Below, one piece after another: positions 54,403 to 64,000 of a DNA stretch of 64,000 bases. The notes beneath the pieces are model-generated. The model did not search any database and was not told the DNA's origin. It saw nothing but the letters and a program-made list of their open reading frames with translations. The translations under genes and the position numbers were made by a program. The DNA comes from Megalonaias nervosa (taxonomy: Eukaryota; Mollusca; Bivalvia; Unionida; Unionidae), in contig JAECUM010003289.1 in NCBI GenBank assembly GCA_016617855.1, forward strand, positions 89,961 through 153,960. The letters run 5' to 3'. The number at the start of each line of letters is the position of its first letter. Positions within the stretch are counted from its first letter, which is position 1.

Positions 54403-55009
54403 TGTTATCATGCTGCATTTGATCAATGTAAACAATATGATTAGGACAAGTTTTGCATGTTCCATCAGACTCATTGTCAGAAGTATAACAGACATCTTGA
54501 TGATTAAGACTTCTGGGTAGTTTGGTATCCTAAGTTGTGTGAAATGATGTTTGCAAAAGATCCTTTTGAAATTTCAGAAATAGAAATTGGTTTCCAACCA
54601 GGAAGTAAAATACACCATCCATTATAATTTTTTCTAGAGCTGGTGACCACGGTGTGCTTGAGCTGCTCAGAATATGCTATAAAAGTGGTTGCAGCTTGTT
54701 TTGTCATTTGAATACAGTTAAAATTAGTAAATCAGGAGCTGAAAATTCATTGATGGTCCATGGACCAAGAAAACTCAAGCTGGGATCCAAAATGCTTTCT
54801 TTTTGTAAAGGTCCTAAGACCTAGTTTTGACAGATGAATACTGTAAACTCAGTTATTTTTTCATTGGTATCAAATCTTATTTTGTGAAAAGTTACGCTCA
54901 TTTAATTGGTAATTAATGTTGATTGGGGAAAGGAACCCAGGTGTTTCCACAGTTCGTTTTTAGCTATACTAGTCATGTACTAGAATAGCCTATGTGACGA
55001 CCTGTTGTT

Positions 55010-56060
55010 AATCAATTGTCTATCCATTGAAAAAAATTTTGTTAATACTTACTCCTCCTAAACTACTTGAAACTTTGCATACACATTCATCACAAGGTCT
55101 TCTAGTTGGTACTAAATGAATGAAGATGCTCAAGTATTCAATATGGCTGCAACAGCAAAAATATTTGTATGGCAGTTCCATAATGGATGGTCATATTAGC
55201 ATGGGGTTTTCACTGAAAGACTTTTTATGATGTCTGGTTGGTCCTAAATGAAAATGGTGCTGATCTTGTACCCCATGTGGTTGCCACAGCCACCTTGAAA
55301 ATTTCATTATAGCACCTGCACTTGAATTGAAACTCACATTGACATGGGTTTAGAACAGAAGACTTTTTATGGTGCCTAATTGGTCCTAAATAAAAATGGT
55401 ACTGCTCAGAGATGATGTACAGCTAACACAGTGGCCATTTTGGAAATCTTGTTATCACTACTCTTCCAGAATGGAGGGCCATATATACATTGCGATTTTG
55501 CTTAAAAAAAACTTTTCTTGTTATTCAAGTTGGTCCTAAATGAAAATTTATGCTTATCTGACATCCAATATGGCCACTTAAAATCTTGTTGCTGCTTCTT
55601 TTAGATGGAAAGTCATATCAACACTGGATTTTCTTTAAAAGATTTGTTATGGTGTTTATTTGGTCCCAAATGAAAAATGTGGCCAATCTGACACTCAGTA
55701 CGGTCACCTTGTGAGTCTTTTTGAAAATCTTTGTTTCGCTACTCCTCCTTCACCAGATAGCTAATTATTATATCTAGTGGGCCCTAAACAGTAATGGTGC
55801 CAATCTGACATCATATATGGCCACCATTGCAGCCATCTTGAAAATCTTGTTATCACTACTCCTTCTTAATAGGAAGTCATATTAACATGAAGTTTTCACC
55901 AGAATACTTCTTATGGTATCTAGATGGTCCTGAACAAAACTTTTGCAGTTATGTTATTGCTATACCTCCTGAATGAAAGGTCATATTGGCATGGGGTCTT
56001 CTTCAAAACTCTCTTAAGATCATGTCTTGTTTGTCCTAAATTAACATCTTTCAAGTTTCT
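55010..56060 (+). repeat. Tandem array of about 110-150-bp diverged units
   Basis: The recurring phrases 'GTTGGTCCTAAATGAAAATG', 'GCCATCTTGAAAATC', 'TTATCACTACTCCTCC' and 'GTCATATTAACATGGGGTTT' appear about eight times. The array lies in intron 2 of CAMLG. Units are diverged from each other; no coding potential was seen. Confidence 0.85.
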
Positions 56061-56510
56061 ATCAGTGTTAGACCTTAAAATTGTGTTGAGACCTGTTATT
56101 TAGCTTCACATCAGTACTAGTGATTTAACTGAATTTCTCATGCTTTGCTCTAATATAGGTGGTGTAAGTAAGCCAGTACAGCCAGGTATTTCCTGCCATT
56201 AAGACATTTATTGCTGGTGTGGCTGTACCAGAAAGATGGGGTTGCGGGGGTTGGTATCATAATTGTAAGAGTTTAAATCAGCTTGCACCAGTATGTAATA
56301 TTGATGCTCAGGTAAAATCGGTCTTTATTGCCATCAGTTTTTGACAGCCATCACATGGTTTGGTATTTTGTTTCTTTCAGTTCTTTGTTTGTTCAATATA
56401 ATAATAAATTATTTTCCTGTACATTAAAAAGAACAAACAGTATTAATTTGTGGACTGAAATTTTACTAGTTACTTGCCAAAACTATATGAATAAACTGAA
56501 TTTATTTCAG

Positions 56511-56576
56511 ACGATTGTGCTTCCTTTTATGTGCTTGGAAACAGCTCTCTTCCTGTTCAGACAACATATGTTTGCT
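56511..56576 (+). CDS. CAMLG: CAMLG, exon 3
   Basis: 66 bp between ATTTATTTCAG and GTAAGTATG, phase 0 in and out. It encodes residues 165-186, TIVLPFMCLETALFLFRQHM then FA. This is transmembrane helix 2, matching human CAMLG APFLTLQLAYMGLYKYF in place and character. The next feature downstream is a pogo-type element that begins only 52 bp after the exon. Confidence 0.85.
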
Positions 56577-56627
56577 GTAAGTATGTTATAGCTCAATACA
56601 ATATTTCTTGTTTCAAAATTAGGAATA

Positions 56628-57683
56628 CAATGGTCCCCCCACTTGAATGTCCCTCTGACCAGCAGCCACCCAATTTTACAGCCAGAATCCCCTGGCACCG
56701 ATGAGTTTGTGTTTAAAAGTACCTCTCAAGAAAGGCCACCCCTCTAACATGAACAGCGGCCAGCATGTTTACCCCTCACAAGTAGCCATAGTTTATTTTA
56801 ATATGTGTCCAGAATCAGTATTTCATTCAAGTGGTAAGGTAAGTAATCTGATTATCTTTACCAATGTCTGTTTCACAATGTCAGTTTTTCACTACTGAAA
56901 GAAGTGTTCACTAAAGAACATGTACCACTAAGGTTAATGTTATATCATTATCTGTAAATGCTAACATTTACAGGAATTGAGGTTAGCAGTGTTATGATAG
57001 AGTTTTGGGCTTCACACAGCAGTTGAGTTTTCTCTTTGATGATTACAACAGGAGTATCATTTCCTTTATAAACAAAGAAAAGTTTTGTCTGCATAATTAA
57101 ATTGCAGTACTGTACAATTTGCAACATAGGAATAAATCATTACAAACTTCAAAAATTTCATCACATAAATGGAGAATTATTACTATGGAAGAAAAAATTA
57201 AAAGTTATTTGACTCCAGGACAATGGCAAGAGTTCACAAGTTCTTTCCAAACAATTTTATGTTGGAAAGACTCAAATAAACGACATTGTAACAGATGAGG
57301 AGAATATTCAGAGGCAGTGGGAAAATAGAACAAATGGGAAGAGAATTATTCAGAATGTCATACAATATATGTACCAAAATTTAAATGACGTTTTTCAGTG
57401 GTTTTGCAGTGTGCATGACAACAATACTCCACTCGCATTTCATGCTGAAGAATAAGAACTATGTTCAACTGAAATGGCCCTTCTTAGGGCAAGAAGAACC
57501 TTTTAATAATTAATTTTACATTTTAAGTATGATATTAAATACTTTGAAGTTATATATAGCTTTCTTACTTTATACACATACATATTACTTCTCACAAATA
57601 TAGTCCCCCTCTGGAAAGGTTACTTGTCTTATGCAGCCACTTTCCGGTGCAGAAGGTGTGGCCGTATAAGAGGGGGACCACTG
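56628..57683 (-). mobile_element. pogo/Tigger-like TIR element, copy B
   Basis: 1056 bp with TA on both sides (56626-56627 and 57684-57685). The right end in reverse is CAGTGGTCCCCCTCTTATAC, and the left end is CAATGGTCCCCCCACTTGAA. Both subterminal regions align with copy A at 10514-14280 in inverse orientation, without the LINE. No transposase; non-autonomous. It is in CAMLG intron 3, immediately after exon 3. Confidence 0.9.
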
Positions 57684-57699
57684 TAACAAAATCTCTTTT

Positions 57700-58320
57700 A
57701 TGAGGCTTGTGGCTTGATTGTTATGAACTGAGAATTAATAGTGGTATGGCACAATCTTTGGAGCTGTTAAAACATTTGCAATGGAAAAGCTCGATTCTTT
57801 TCCTAAAATCTTCACATTGGAAGCTGTGCTCCCATTCTGACAAGTTTTTTGAACTTTTGTTTATAAACTGTCATAAATATTATGTTGTATCATGAATAGG
57901 TTATGTCACAGTGTGATGACATTGCAGACTGTTTTGTGTAGTTCTACAACACAGTTACAAAATGTAATAAAATTTCAGACAATTGATTATGAATGTTTGT
58001 AAAAATTGTAATTATATTTACACTCTTTTACTGTGTATTTATATATAGGTAAATTTATCAGAATTTACGGACTCCTTAAATAATTATGTTCTGTCACAAT
58101 TCACGCATTGCCAATTTTTAAGCAGTACTGCCATTAATGTTATTCTTACACTTATAATGAGATAAAGAAGCTGTGCAGCAATTTTAACATGGGTGTACCT
58201 AAACAGTTTATGATGATTCAAACTGCTTGTGGCAATATTTGTTGAGTTTTTAACCCAGTCTTGCTCGATATTTCCATTTTCTTAGCTTTCCTGGTCATAG
58301 AGCAAGAGAGCTTATTGGAT
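57700..58320. other. CAMLG intron 3, no feature recognised
   Basis: AT-rich, with a chance 62-aa frame at 57707-57895 and no domain. Confidence 0.4.
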
Positions 58321-58329
58321 GACCTATCA

Positions 58330-59035
58330 TCTTTCAGTTAGCACAAATTTGTTATTGCTACTCCTGCTAAAAAGCTTGGATGATTACCATGAAATGTCAC
58401 ACAGTCATCCTATAGCTTAGTTCCTAAATTCTTAAGTGAAAATGGTGCCATTCAGACATCCAATGGGGATGCCATAGTAACCATCTTGAAAATCTCTCCT
58501 AAGTGGATGATCATATCAACATGGGGTTTTCACTAAAAGATTTCTGATTATGTATAGTTGGTCATAAATGAAAATGGTCCTGATTTTATTTCCACTATTG
58601 CCACCACAGCAGCCTTCTTGAAAATGATCTTATCACTGCTCCTCCTGAATGGATGGTTATATGAGAATTGGATTTTCACTTTTAAAAATTCTTATGATGT
58701 CTAGTTGGTAATAAATGAAAACTGTGTCAGTCAGACCTTCAGTATACCTGCCACAGCAGACATCTTGAAAATCTTCTTAAGGCTACTCTTGGTCGTATCA
58801 GCCAGGGGGTTTATATGAAAGACTTATTATGATGTCTAGTTAGTGATAATGAAAATGGCACTAATCAAATTTATGAACTTGAAAATCCTGTTATCTTCTC
58901 CAAAACAGAAAGTCCTATAAACATCAGGCTTCTATCAGGAGACTTCTTAATATATGTTGTTGGTCCTAGATGAAATGGTCCAATCTGGCATACAGTATGT
59001 CCACCATAGCAGCTAATTTTAAAATCTGGTTATCG
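58330..59035 (+). repeat. Second array of the 'GGTCCTAAATG' satellite
   Basis: About five units spaced about 140 bp, with 'GTTGGTCATAAATGAAAATG', 'CTTGAAAATC' and 'TATCACTGCTCCTCCTGAAT'. Same family and orientation as 55010-56060. It lies in CAMLG intron 3. Confidence 0.8.
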
Positions 59036-59426
59036 CTGAAGAATATCAGAGATGGATGAACAGTTAAAAGTCAGAAATGGTCTTGTCTTGAATTTTTTTT
59101 AAGATTCTTTATAGCCAGTAGAGCATTCCTGCAAGAGACATTGTGTCTGTTAAGTTGCTGCACTTTTTAAAATCATAACTTGCAGGTTTTAAAATGTTAT
59201 GAATATTAACATTTTTATACATTTATTGTTGTTAGGTATTTTAAAATAGAAAAATAATATATCTATTGCTTTGGAGTTAAACTGCAGCTTATGACCATTT
59301 CTATGACCTGGTGAAGAAATGCCAGTTGCAGAAATACACATGATGTTTAGATGTGCTAGCTAGTGGTAGCTTAGGACCAATTCAGGCAGTTGAAGCTAAT
59401 GGATTTTTTTTTTATTTTTATTTCAG

Positions 59427-59600
59427 GATGTAGACTTGCCACACAAGGCATCCTTCATGATGGGAGTTCTAGTGCTGTGTGGTTTGCGACAGGATGTCAT
59501 TGAGACTTACACCAAGATCATGGGTTATTTCAGTGCCGTTGCTGAAGACTTTGCCATATTCCTCTTTTCATTTTTAATGTCCAATATCATTGTGTCATAG
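59427..59600 (+). CDS. CAMLG: CAMLG, exon 4 and stop codon
   Basis: The acceptor is TTTTTATTTCAG. It encodes residues 187-243 and ends TAG. DVDLPHKASFMMGVLVLCGL is followed by RQDVIETYTKIMGYFSAVAE and DFAIFLFSFLMSNIIVS. This matches the C-terminal CAML block (human [20 protein letters not shown] then FTDLCVYFFTFIF): a short helix, a loop with E.YTK..G, and transmembrane helix 3. The full protein is 243 aa, against 296 in human, because the cytosolic linker is shorter. CAML pairs with GET1/WRB in the ER membrane to receive tail-anchored proteins from GET3. A variant poly(A) signal, ATTAAA, lies at 60010-60015 and an AATAAA at 60847-60852; which is used is unknown. Confidence 0.9.
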   Translation, partial: DVDLPHKASFMMGVLVLCGLRQDVIETYTKIMGYFSAVAEDFAIFLFSFLMSNIIVS

Positions 59601-59654
59601 GATGCATTTATCTCATGTCTTATATACCATATGTACTCCATTATATGTCACAGC

Positions 59655-59799
59655 ACATATCCATCTCTAACCCTGCACCAACAGATCAGGGTCTATGTTG
59701 TTTGTTCTACTGATTAGTCCCAACAAACTGCACAGACCCAAATCTGCTGGCATATTTTGTGGTGACAGATCTAGGTCTATCTGTTTGCAGCTGGATCCA
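59655..59799 (+). repeat. Interspersed 'AGATCTGGGTCTATGTTG' repeat, copy 3
   Basis: 'CAGATCAGGGTCTATGTTG', 'TTTGTTCTACTGATTAGTCC' and 'CACAGACCCAAATCTG'. Probably within the 3' UTR or just downstream of CAMLG. It matches 19502-19640. Confidence 0.6.
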
Positions 59800-59809
59800 A
59801 CTTGTGAGC

Positions 59810-61490
59810 AAGTACATATGGTAGTCAAAATTTACATTTCTTACCATATAATGTTGATGTCCTCAGTCTGTCTGTTAGTAACCCAACTTTTTCTAAACCA
59901 CTGGATGGAAATTCACCAAACTTTATACATTAGTTGCTCATATGGTAACCATGAACAAGAGGGAATAATCTCTTGCTTAATACCCAGCAGCCTTGAGAGG
60001 GATTGAGAGATTAAATATACAAAAATTTCATTCATTTATATCTTGAATTGGCAAACCATAAGTTTTATCAGTGTTAGTTTTAAAGTTTTTCAGAGTTTTA
60101 TGTTTGTGTGATCATTGTTTTCTATAAATAGCAATGTACTTCTTATCCGGCTTATGTTTGTTTTTGTATAGAAATTCAAATTCACTTGCCGCATAAACAA
60201 CCTTGTTATAACTCACACGGCAATATACCTGCTTGCATTACACTAATAGGTTTATGTTTCTGAACCAGTCATTGTTATAAAACAAATAATAATGAAATAA
60301 TTGGTCTCATAATCGGTATCGGCAATTTTAATAATCGGCTATACGTGGTATCGGCATAATCGGCAAAACGTGACATCGGTACAGCTTTAATATCCATTCA
60401 GGCCCTAGGTTAACCTCAGTGTTCACGTTTTTTACTTTCCTTTTCAGTACCATTTTATCAATCCTTCTTTGGATTGAAAATATGACTAACATACAGAATT
60501 ATAGCTTTTTGTTAGACATTTCAGTTCAGACCTGTGTCTCATTTTATCCCAGTCACAAATTGAACATGGGTGATAAAAAACATTTATATTGTCTATTTGT
60601 TTTTTATTACCATAAGAGTCTGTCTTGCATTGTCATTTGGCTAATGGTACCTTTGAGCATTAGAAAATTATGAAAATTTCTCTTCTAAATAGTTATAAGT
60701 TTTAAATATGATTTTTACAAGTGTTGCATCAGTGCCTTGTTTAAGAGTATGACAATGCCAGGCAATCAAGAACTGTCACTGCCTTATCGCACCAGCTCCA
60801 AGAATACTACAAAATGTCTGACGACTGCAAAATCCCTTTGAGATAGAATAAAGTTTCTAGTTCTAAATTTTTTCTTTTTTAACAACAATGAAGTTATAAC
60901 TCTGTGAACAACCGAAACCCCTCTGTCTGAATACCAGCAGAAATTTTAAGTCCTAGATGTAAATTTTAGACTAAAAAAAATAAAACTAGAAATTAATAAG
61001 GGTATGTGGCCAGAGAATGGTCTTTCAATAAAACCCAAAATAGATTCAAGGAAAGTCCTCATTACCATGGATAACAATTTAAAAATTGTCTTGTTATTCC
61101 TGTTCTGTCAAATCATGTAAAAAAATTGCTTGAATTTGCAGAGCTAAAAAATTGGATAACCCAGTTCCTGGGGTCAGTTCAAATCTAGACCGAGCAGCAT
61201 TCTTATTGTGTTTCCGATCAGGCCTGTAAGAAAAAGACATTATCTACTTGGCCTGAAAGAAACCTTGAATGTGCTGATGAAATACTGCATTATCATCTTC
61301 AAGTTCTTTGCAGACATTGGTAAATTATTTATATTCAGCCTGCTCCTTGGGTTCCATTTATACGTCCTTAGGAAGATCATCTCCTTAATTGTATCAAAAA
61401 GCTTTGATATTTTGTGCATAACAAAGCACATAGCTTGTGAATAGTACTATTTCTGTTCTCCATATTTCTTTGGTGAGATATAATTACTGC
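59810..61490. other. Downstream flank of CAMLG
   Basis: Contains a satellite-like phrase 'ATGGAAATTCACCAAACTTT' (59907) and a run of ATCGGTATCGGC / ATAATCGGC repeats at 60310-60380 of the kind found at hAT element ends. No gene was recognised. The frame at 61208-61444 (78 aa, hydrophobic) has no recognised family. Confidence 0.4.
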
Positions 61491-61494
61491 CTTT

Positions 61495-61745
61495 TTGTTT
61501 TTGTTTTGGGTTTAACATCACTTTTTCAGCACATGATAGACTATACATGGCAGCTATTACATCGAGTGGAGGAAGAACCCGGAAATATCCAGGGAAATAC
61601 CACTGACCTATAGGAAGCTACTGGCTAGCTTTCTTACATACACACACTGGCCAAGCCTGAGACTCTAACCCGTGTATATACAGGTGAGATGTCAGTGATT
61701 TATAAAGGCTAGCGCTTTTGACCACTTGACATCTGGCACCCCACT
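61495..61745 (+). mobile_element. SINE-like repeat
   Basis: 'TTTTGGGTTTAACATCACTT' then 'TTTTCAGCACATGA', 'GGAGGAAGAACCCGGAAATA', 'CACTGGCCAAGCCTGAGACT' and 'GCTAGCGCTTTTGACCAC'. Several of these phrases recur at 21045-21180. The style is that of short interspersed repeats abundant in mollusc genomes (from general familiarity, not a search). No clear Pol III boxes. Confidence 0.5.
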
Positions 61746-62229
61746 GTTTTTTTGTCCTTCATGGATAACAATGAGCTATCACTATCTCACACTTGCATAG
61801 TATTGCATCACTAATTAAATATATTGAGCAGTACCTTTGTGATTGCTTGACAATTATGCTGAGTAAGAGGATTAGGGAGTTATAAAAGTGTTCAGTATAA
61901 TTTGTTTTTCACCCTATAGGAACAGAGATACTTACATTGTAATTTTATCCATTTAGTTCAAATAGTTGGTAGCCACTGATTCTGTTGACATATGGAGTGA
62001 TTGTTTTCTGTAATTGTGACACATCCATTGCATTGTGACATGTACAAGTTACAAAACTAGCAGTTTTTAGTCTTTTGGATTGATACAAAAAGAGACCATT
62101 GGCTCTCTGACTTGTACAGTATGTTTTCCGCTTAAATCAGACAAAATCAACTTGTGGAGATTTTTGCAGCATTCAGAAATTTGAGATTTTTGCAACATTT
62201 AGACATGAAACTATTCCAGGGCCTCCAAA

Positions 62230-62600
62230 GACTCTTTCCAACAGGTCATGACGAAGTATGCAGACTGTACCTCAAACTGAAGACATAGAGACAGTCAGAC
62301 ATCACAAGTGCAAAGTTGTATGCCCCAAAAAATTAAGAATTCAGCACCTCAACATGCAGAACTTGTGAATCATATTAGCTATGGTCTCCTCAAAAGCCAA
62401 ATGTGAAAATGGGTTCAATCTCATGAACAGTATCAAAACTACAAAGAGGAAGAGTTTAAAGCAGGATATGCCACAGATACATATGAACACAGGGTTAAAA
62501 ATGGACCTAAAAAAATGCATAAAAACTCTACAATTTCATTTTGACCTTAGAAACCTAAACCAAAAAATCCAAAAATGCTTGAAGGAAACCTAAATTAAAT
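62230..62600 (+). pseudogene. hAT C-terminal (dimerisation) fragment
   Basis: The 70-aa frame at 62381-62593 opens MVSSKAKCENGFNLMNSIKT followed by TKRKSLKQDMPQIHM. This resembles the 'S.AECERGFS.MN.IKT..RN.L' dimerisation block of hAT proteins of the ZNF862/KIAA1586 type. Preceding sequence in another frame (EDIETVRHHKCKVVCPKK) may belong to it. It is short and Lys-rich, so chance resemblance is possible. Confidence 0.4.
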
Positions 62601-63960
62601 TTTAAAAAAAATAAAACCCAACAACTTTTTAAAAATGGTTAATGGCACTACTGCAACCTCACAAAAATATGCATTTTTTTGACGTGGTTTTTCATTAGGC
62701 TATCCTAGCAGTCAAGAAAATGCACACATTTCTTAGCACTTACAGGTATTTGTTTTTTTTAATTATTTATTCATTTTTACTTTACTTTCATTTTATATAG
62801 AAACAAAATCAAATCATACATTATCAGATTTTTAATAAATGTTATGCTTGCCATGGAGATCATCTTGTAACTGGTTTGTGTCTTGGACCGCAAAAAAAAA
62901 AATCAAAAACCTTTTTAAAAAAAGCCCTCTCAGATGTAAAAACTGAATTTCACTTCTAACCTAGTGAACATCACTGATGATCCAGTCAGTAAGAACATTG
63001 ATACAGCATTGGATACTAGTTGAAATGGGGAACTAAAGGGAAAAACTGCCTTAAGTGAAATGAAATCAAAATTTGAATAAACAAAGTGTTGTGTGAAAAC
63101 ACTGTAAAGCATAAATTATTCTGGTACTGAGTATTCATTGTTATTAAAGAGAATAAATCAAATCAAAATGTTAGTAGACAGGGTCACACAATTTTATTTC
63201 TAAGTACACCACTGGAGATGCAAATGCACACAGAATATTAGTCAATTTAAAGCATTTTCTGTGGTTTTTTTAAATTTAAACTAACAGTTTCACTGACAAA
63301 AACATGTTTAAAATATGGCCAATTTGGGCAAATGGATTTTTAGTCAGGGTAAGTTCCTTATGATCTCTTGGGATGGATGGAAGATGACATTACTTCTACA
63401 GTGAGATATTGTGATCACATTGATTTTTTGTCAGCCTAAAGTCATTAGTTGTTGAAGTTTATGATGATGTGTATTTTTCTTGCTTCTGTCAGTGGATATT
63501 TATCAGACTTTGTAATAAAAAATTCCTAACAATACTTTATAATCAGATCCAAGGGGTTAAATATCTAAGGTCATAGGGCAACGTCACAATGGTAAAAAAT
63601 GATTTAATTTCAATACCAAGGTATTTTAGCATCATGTTTGGGAGTTGCAGTGTATAAATATTGAAGTTACTGGTCATAAATATGTATTTTGCATACATTA
63701 ATATGAAATATATTTTTCCAAAATATCATTGCTTAATTTGTGTAATTTTTTTAGGCTTGTCAGCATTTTGTGATTTATATAAATTTATATATACATTTGT
63801 TGGTGAGATTGCTATGCTTTTACTTCTATGATGGAAAAAACAAATTGTAATTGTTTTATTTAATTTCTAATTTATTTAAACATTACGGATGTCTCTTACT
63901 GTGTTGTCTTTGCATTTTTTGGTTTTAAAGTTTTATGGAAAGTTTCACTATGCATATGCA
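62600..63960. other. AT-rich sequence, no feature recognised
   Basis: Poly-A and poly-T runs and short open frames only. No repeat with definable ends was found. Confidence 0.4.

Positions 63961-64000
<40 letters not shown>
63959..64000 (+). repeat. (TG)n(TA)n dinucleotide repeat at the window edge
   Basis: A TG run passing into a TA run that continues to the last base, so its full length is unknown. Confidence 0.9.

Noticed and set aside
61208..61444. 78-aa hydrophobic frame as an exon
   Set aside because: No recognisable family and no convincing splice pair; AT-rich DNA often gives such frames.
1..64000. tRNA or rRNA genes
   Set aside because: No cloverleaf with intact A and B boxes or rRNA core sequence was seen; the tRNA-like head at 20636 is an eroded SINE.

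Overview
The window is AT-rich nuclear DNA of an invertebrate animal. It has spliced genes with long introns, many nested transposons, tandem satellites and no bacterial gene organisation. Repeat styles (SINE-like and 'CTACTCCTCC...GGTCCTAAATG' tandem units, Gmr1-like retroelements) fit a lophotrochozoan, perhaps a mollusc. That assignment is inference, and the species cannot be read from the sequence.

Two host genes were recovered by joining short splice-flanked exons. On the minus strand, the first four coding exons of an SLC25A16-type mitochondrial carrier lie at 34516-34576, 23570-23662, 19806-19939 and 16355-16421. All phases agree; the 3' two thirds of the gene were not found. On the plus strand, a complete four-exon CAMLG (GET2-type tail-anchored protein receptor subunit, 243 aa) lies at 35051-35150, 51211-51602, 56511-56576 and 59427-59600. 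The two start codons face away from each other across 474 bp, so the genes probably share a bidirectional promoter. The rest of the window is mostly intron and flanking DNA filled with mobile elements.

Layout. 1-14300: a spliced hAT-like transposase relic whose intron carries a 6.9-kb LTR retrotransposon (2046-8960, minus), then a pogo-type TIR element (10514-14280) holding a 5'-truncated LINE (11624-13797). 14300-19700: LINE and LTR fragments, carrier exon 4, and a second hAT-like relic with a small hAT MITE inside it. 19800-34500: carrier exons 3, 2 and 1, with introns holding a 34-bp minisatellite, a foldback element and TIR elements. 34577-35050: shared promoter region. 35151-51210: CAMLG intron 1, with a piggyBac relic split by a hAT-type insertion, a second copy of the LTR retrotransposon (41673-48578, plus) nested in an older repeat, a pogo transposase relic and a hAT MITE. 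51603-59426: the remaining CAMLG introns, with a solo LTR, a paralogous uninterrupted copy of the older repeat, two tandem arrays and a second pogo-type element. 59600-64000: repeats and mostly featureless sequence.

The most distinctive biology is the LTR retrotransposon pair. Its reverse transcriptase is Ty3/gypsy-type but integrase lies upstream of reverse transcriptase, as in Ty1/copia and the described Gmr1-like group. Its Gag has a SAP-like N-terminus, a long charged coiled coil, a SCAN-like capsid segment and a CCHC knuckle. Both copies have 4-bp target duplications, and both are inactivated.
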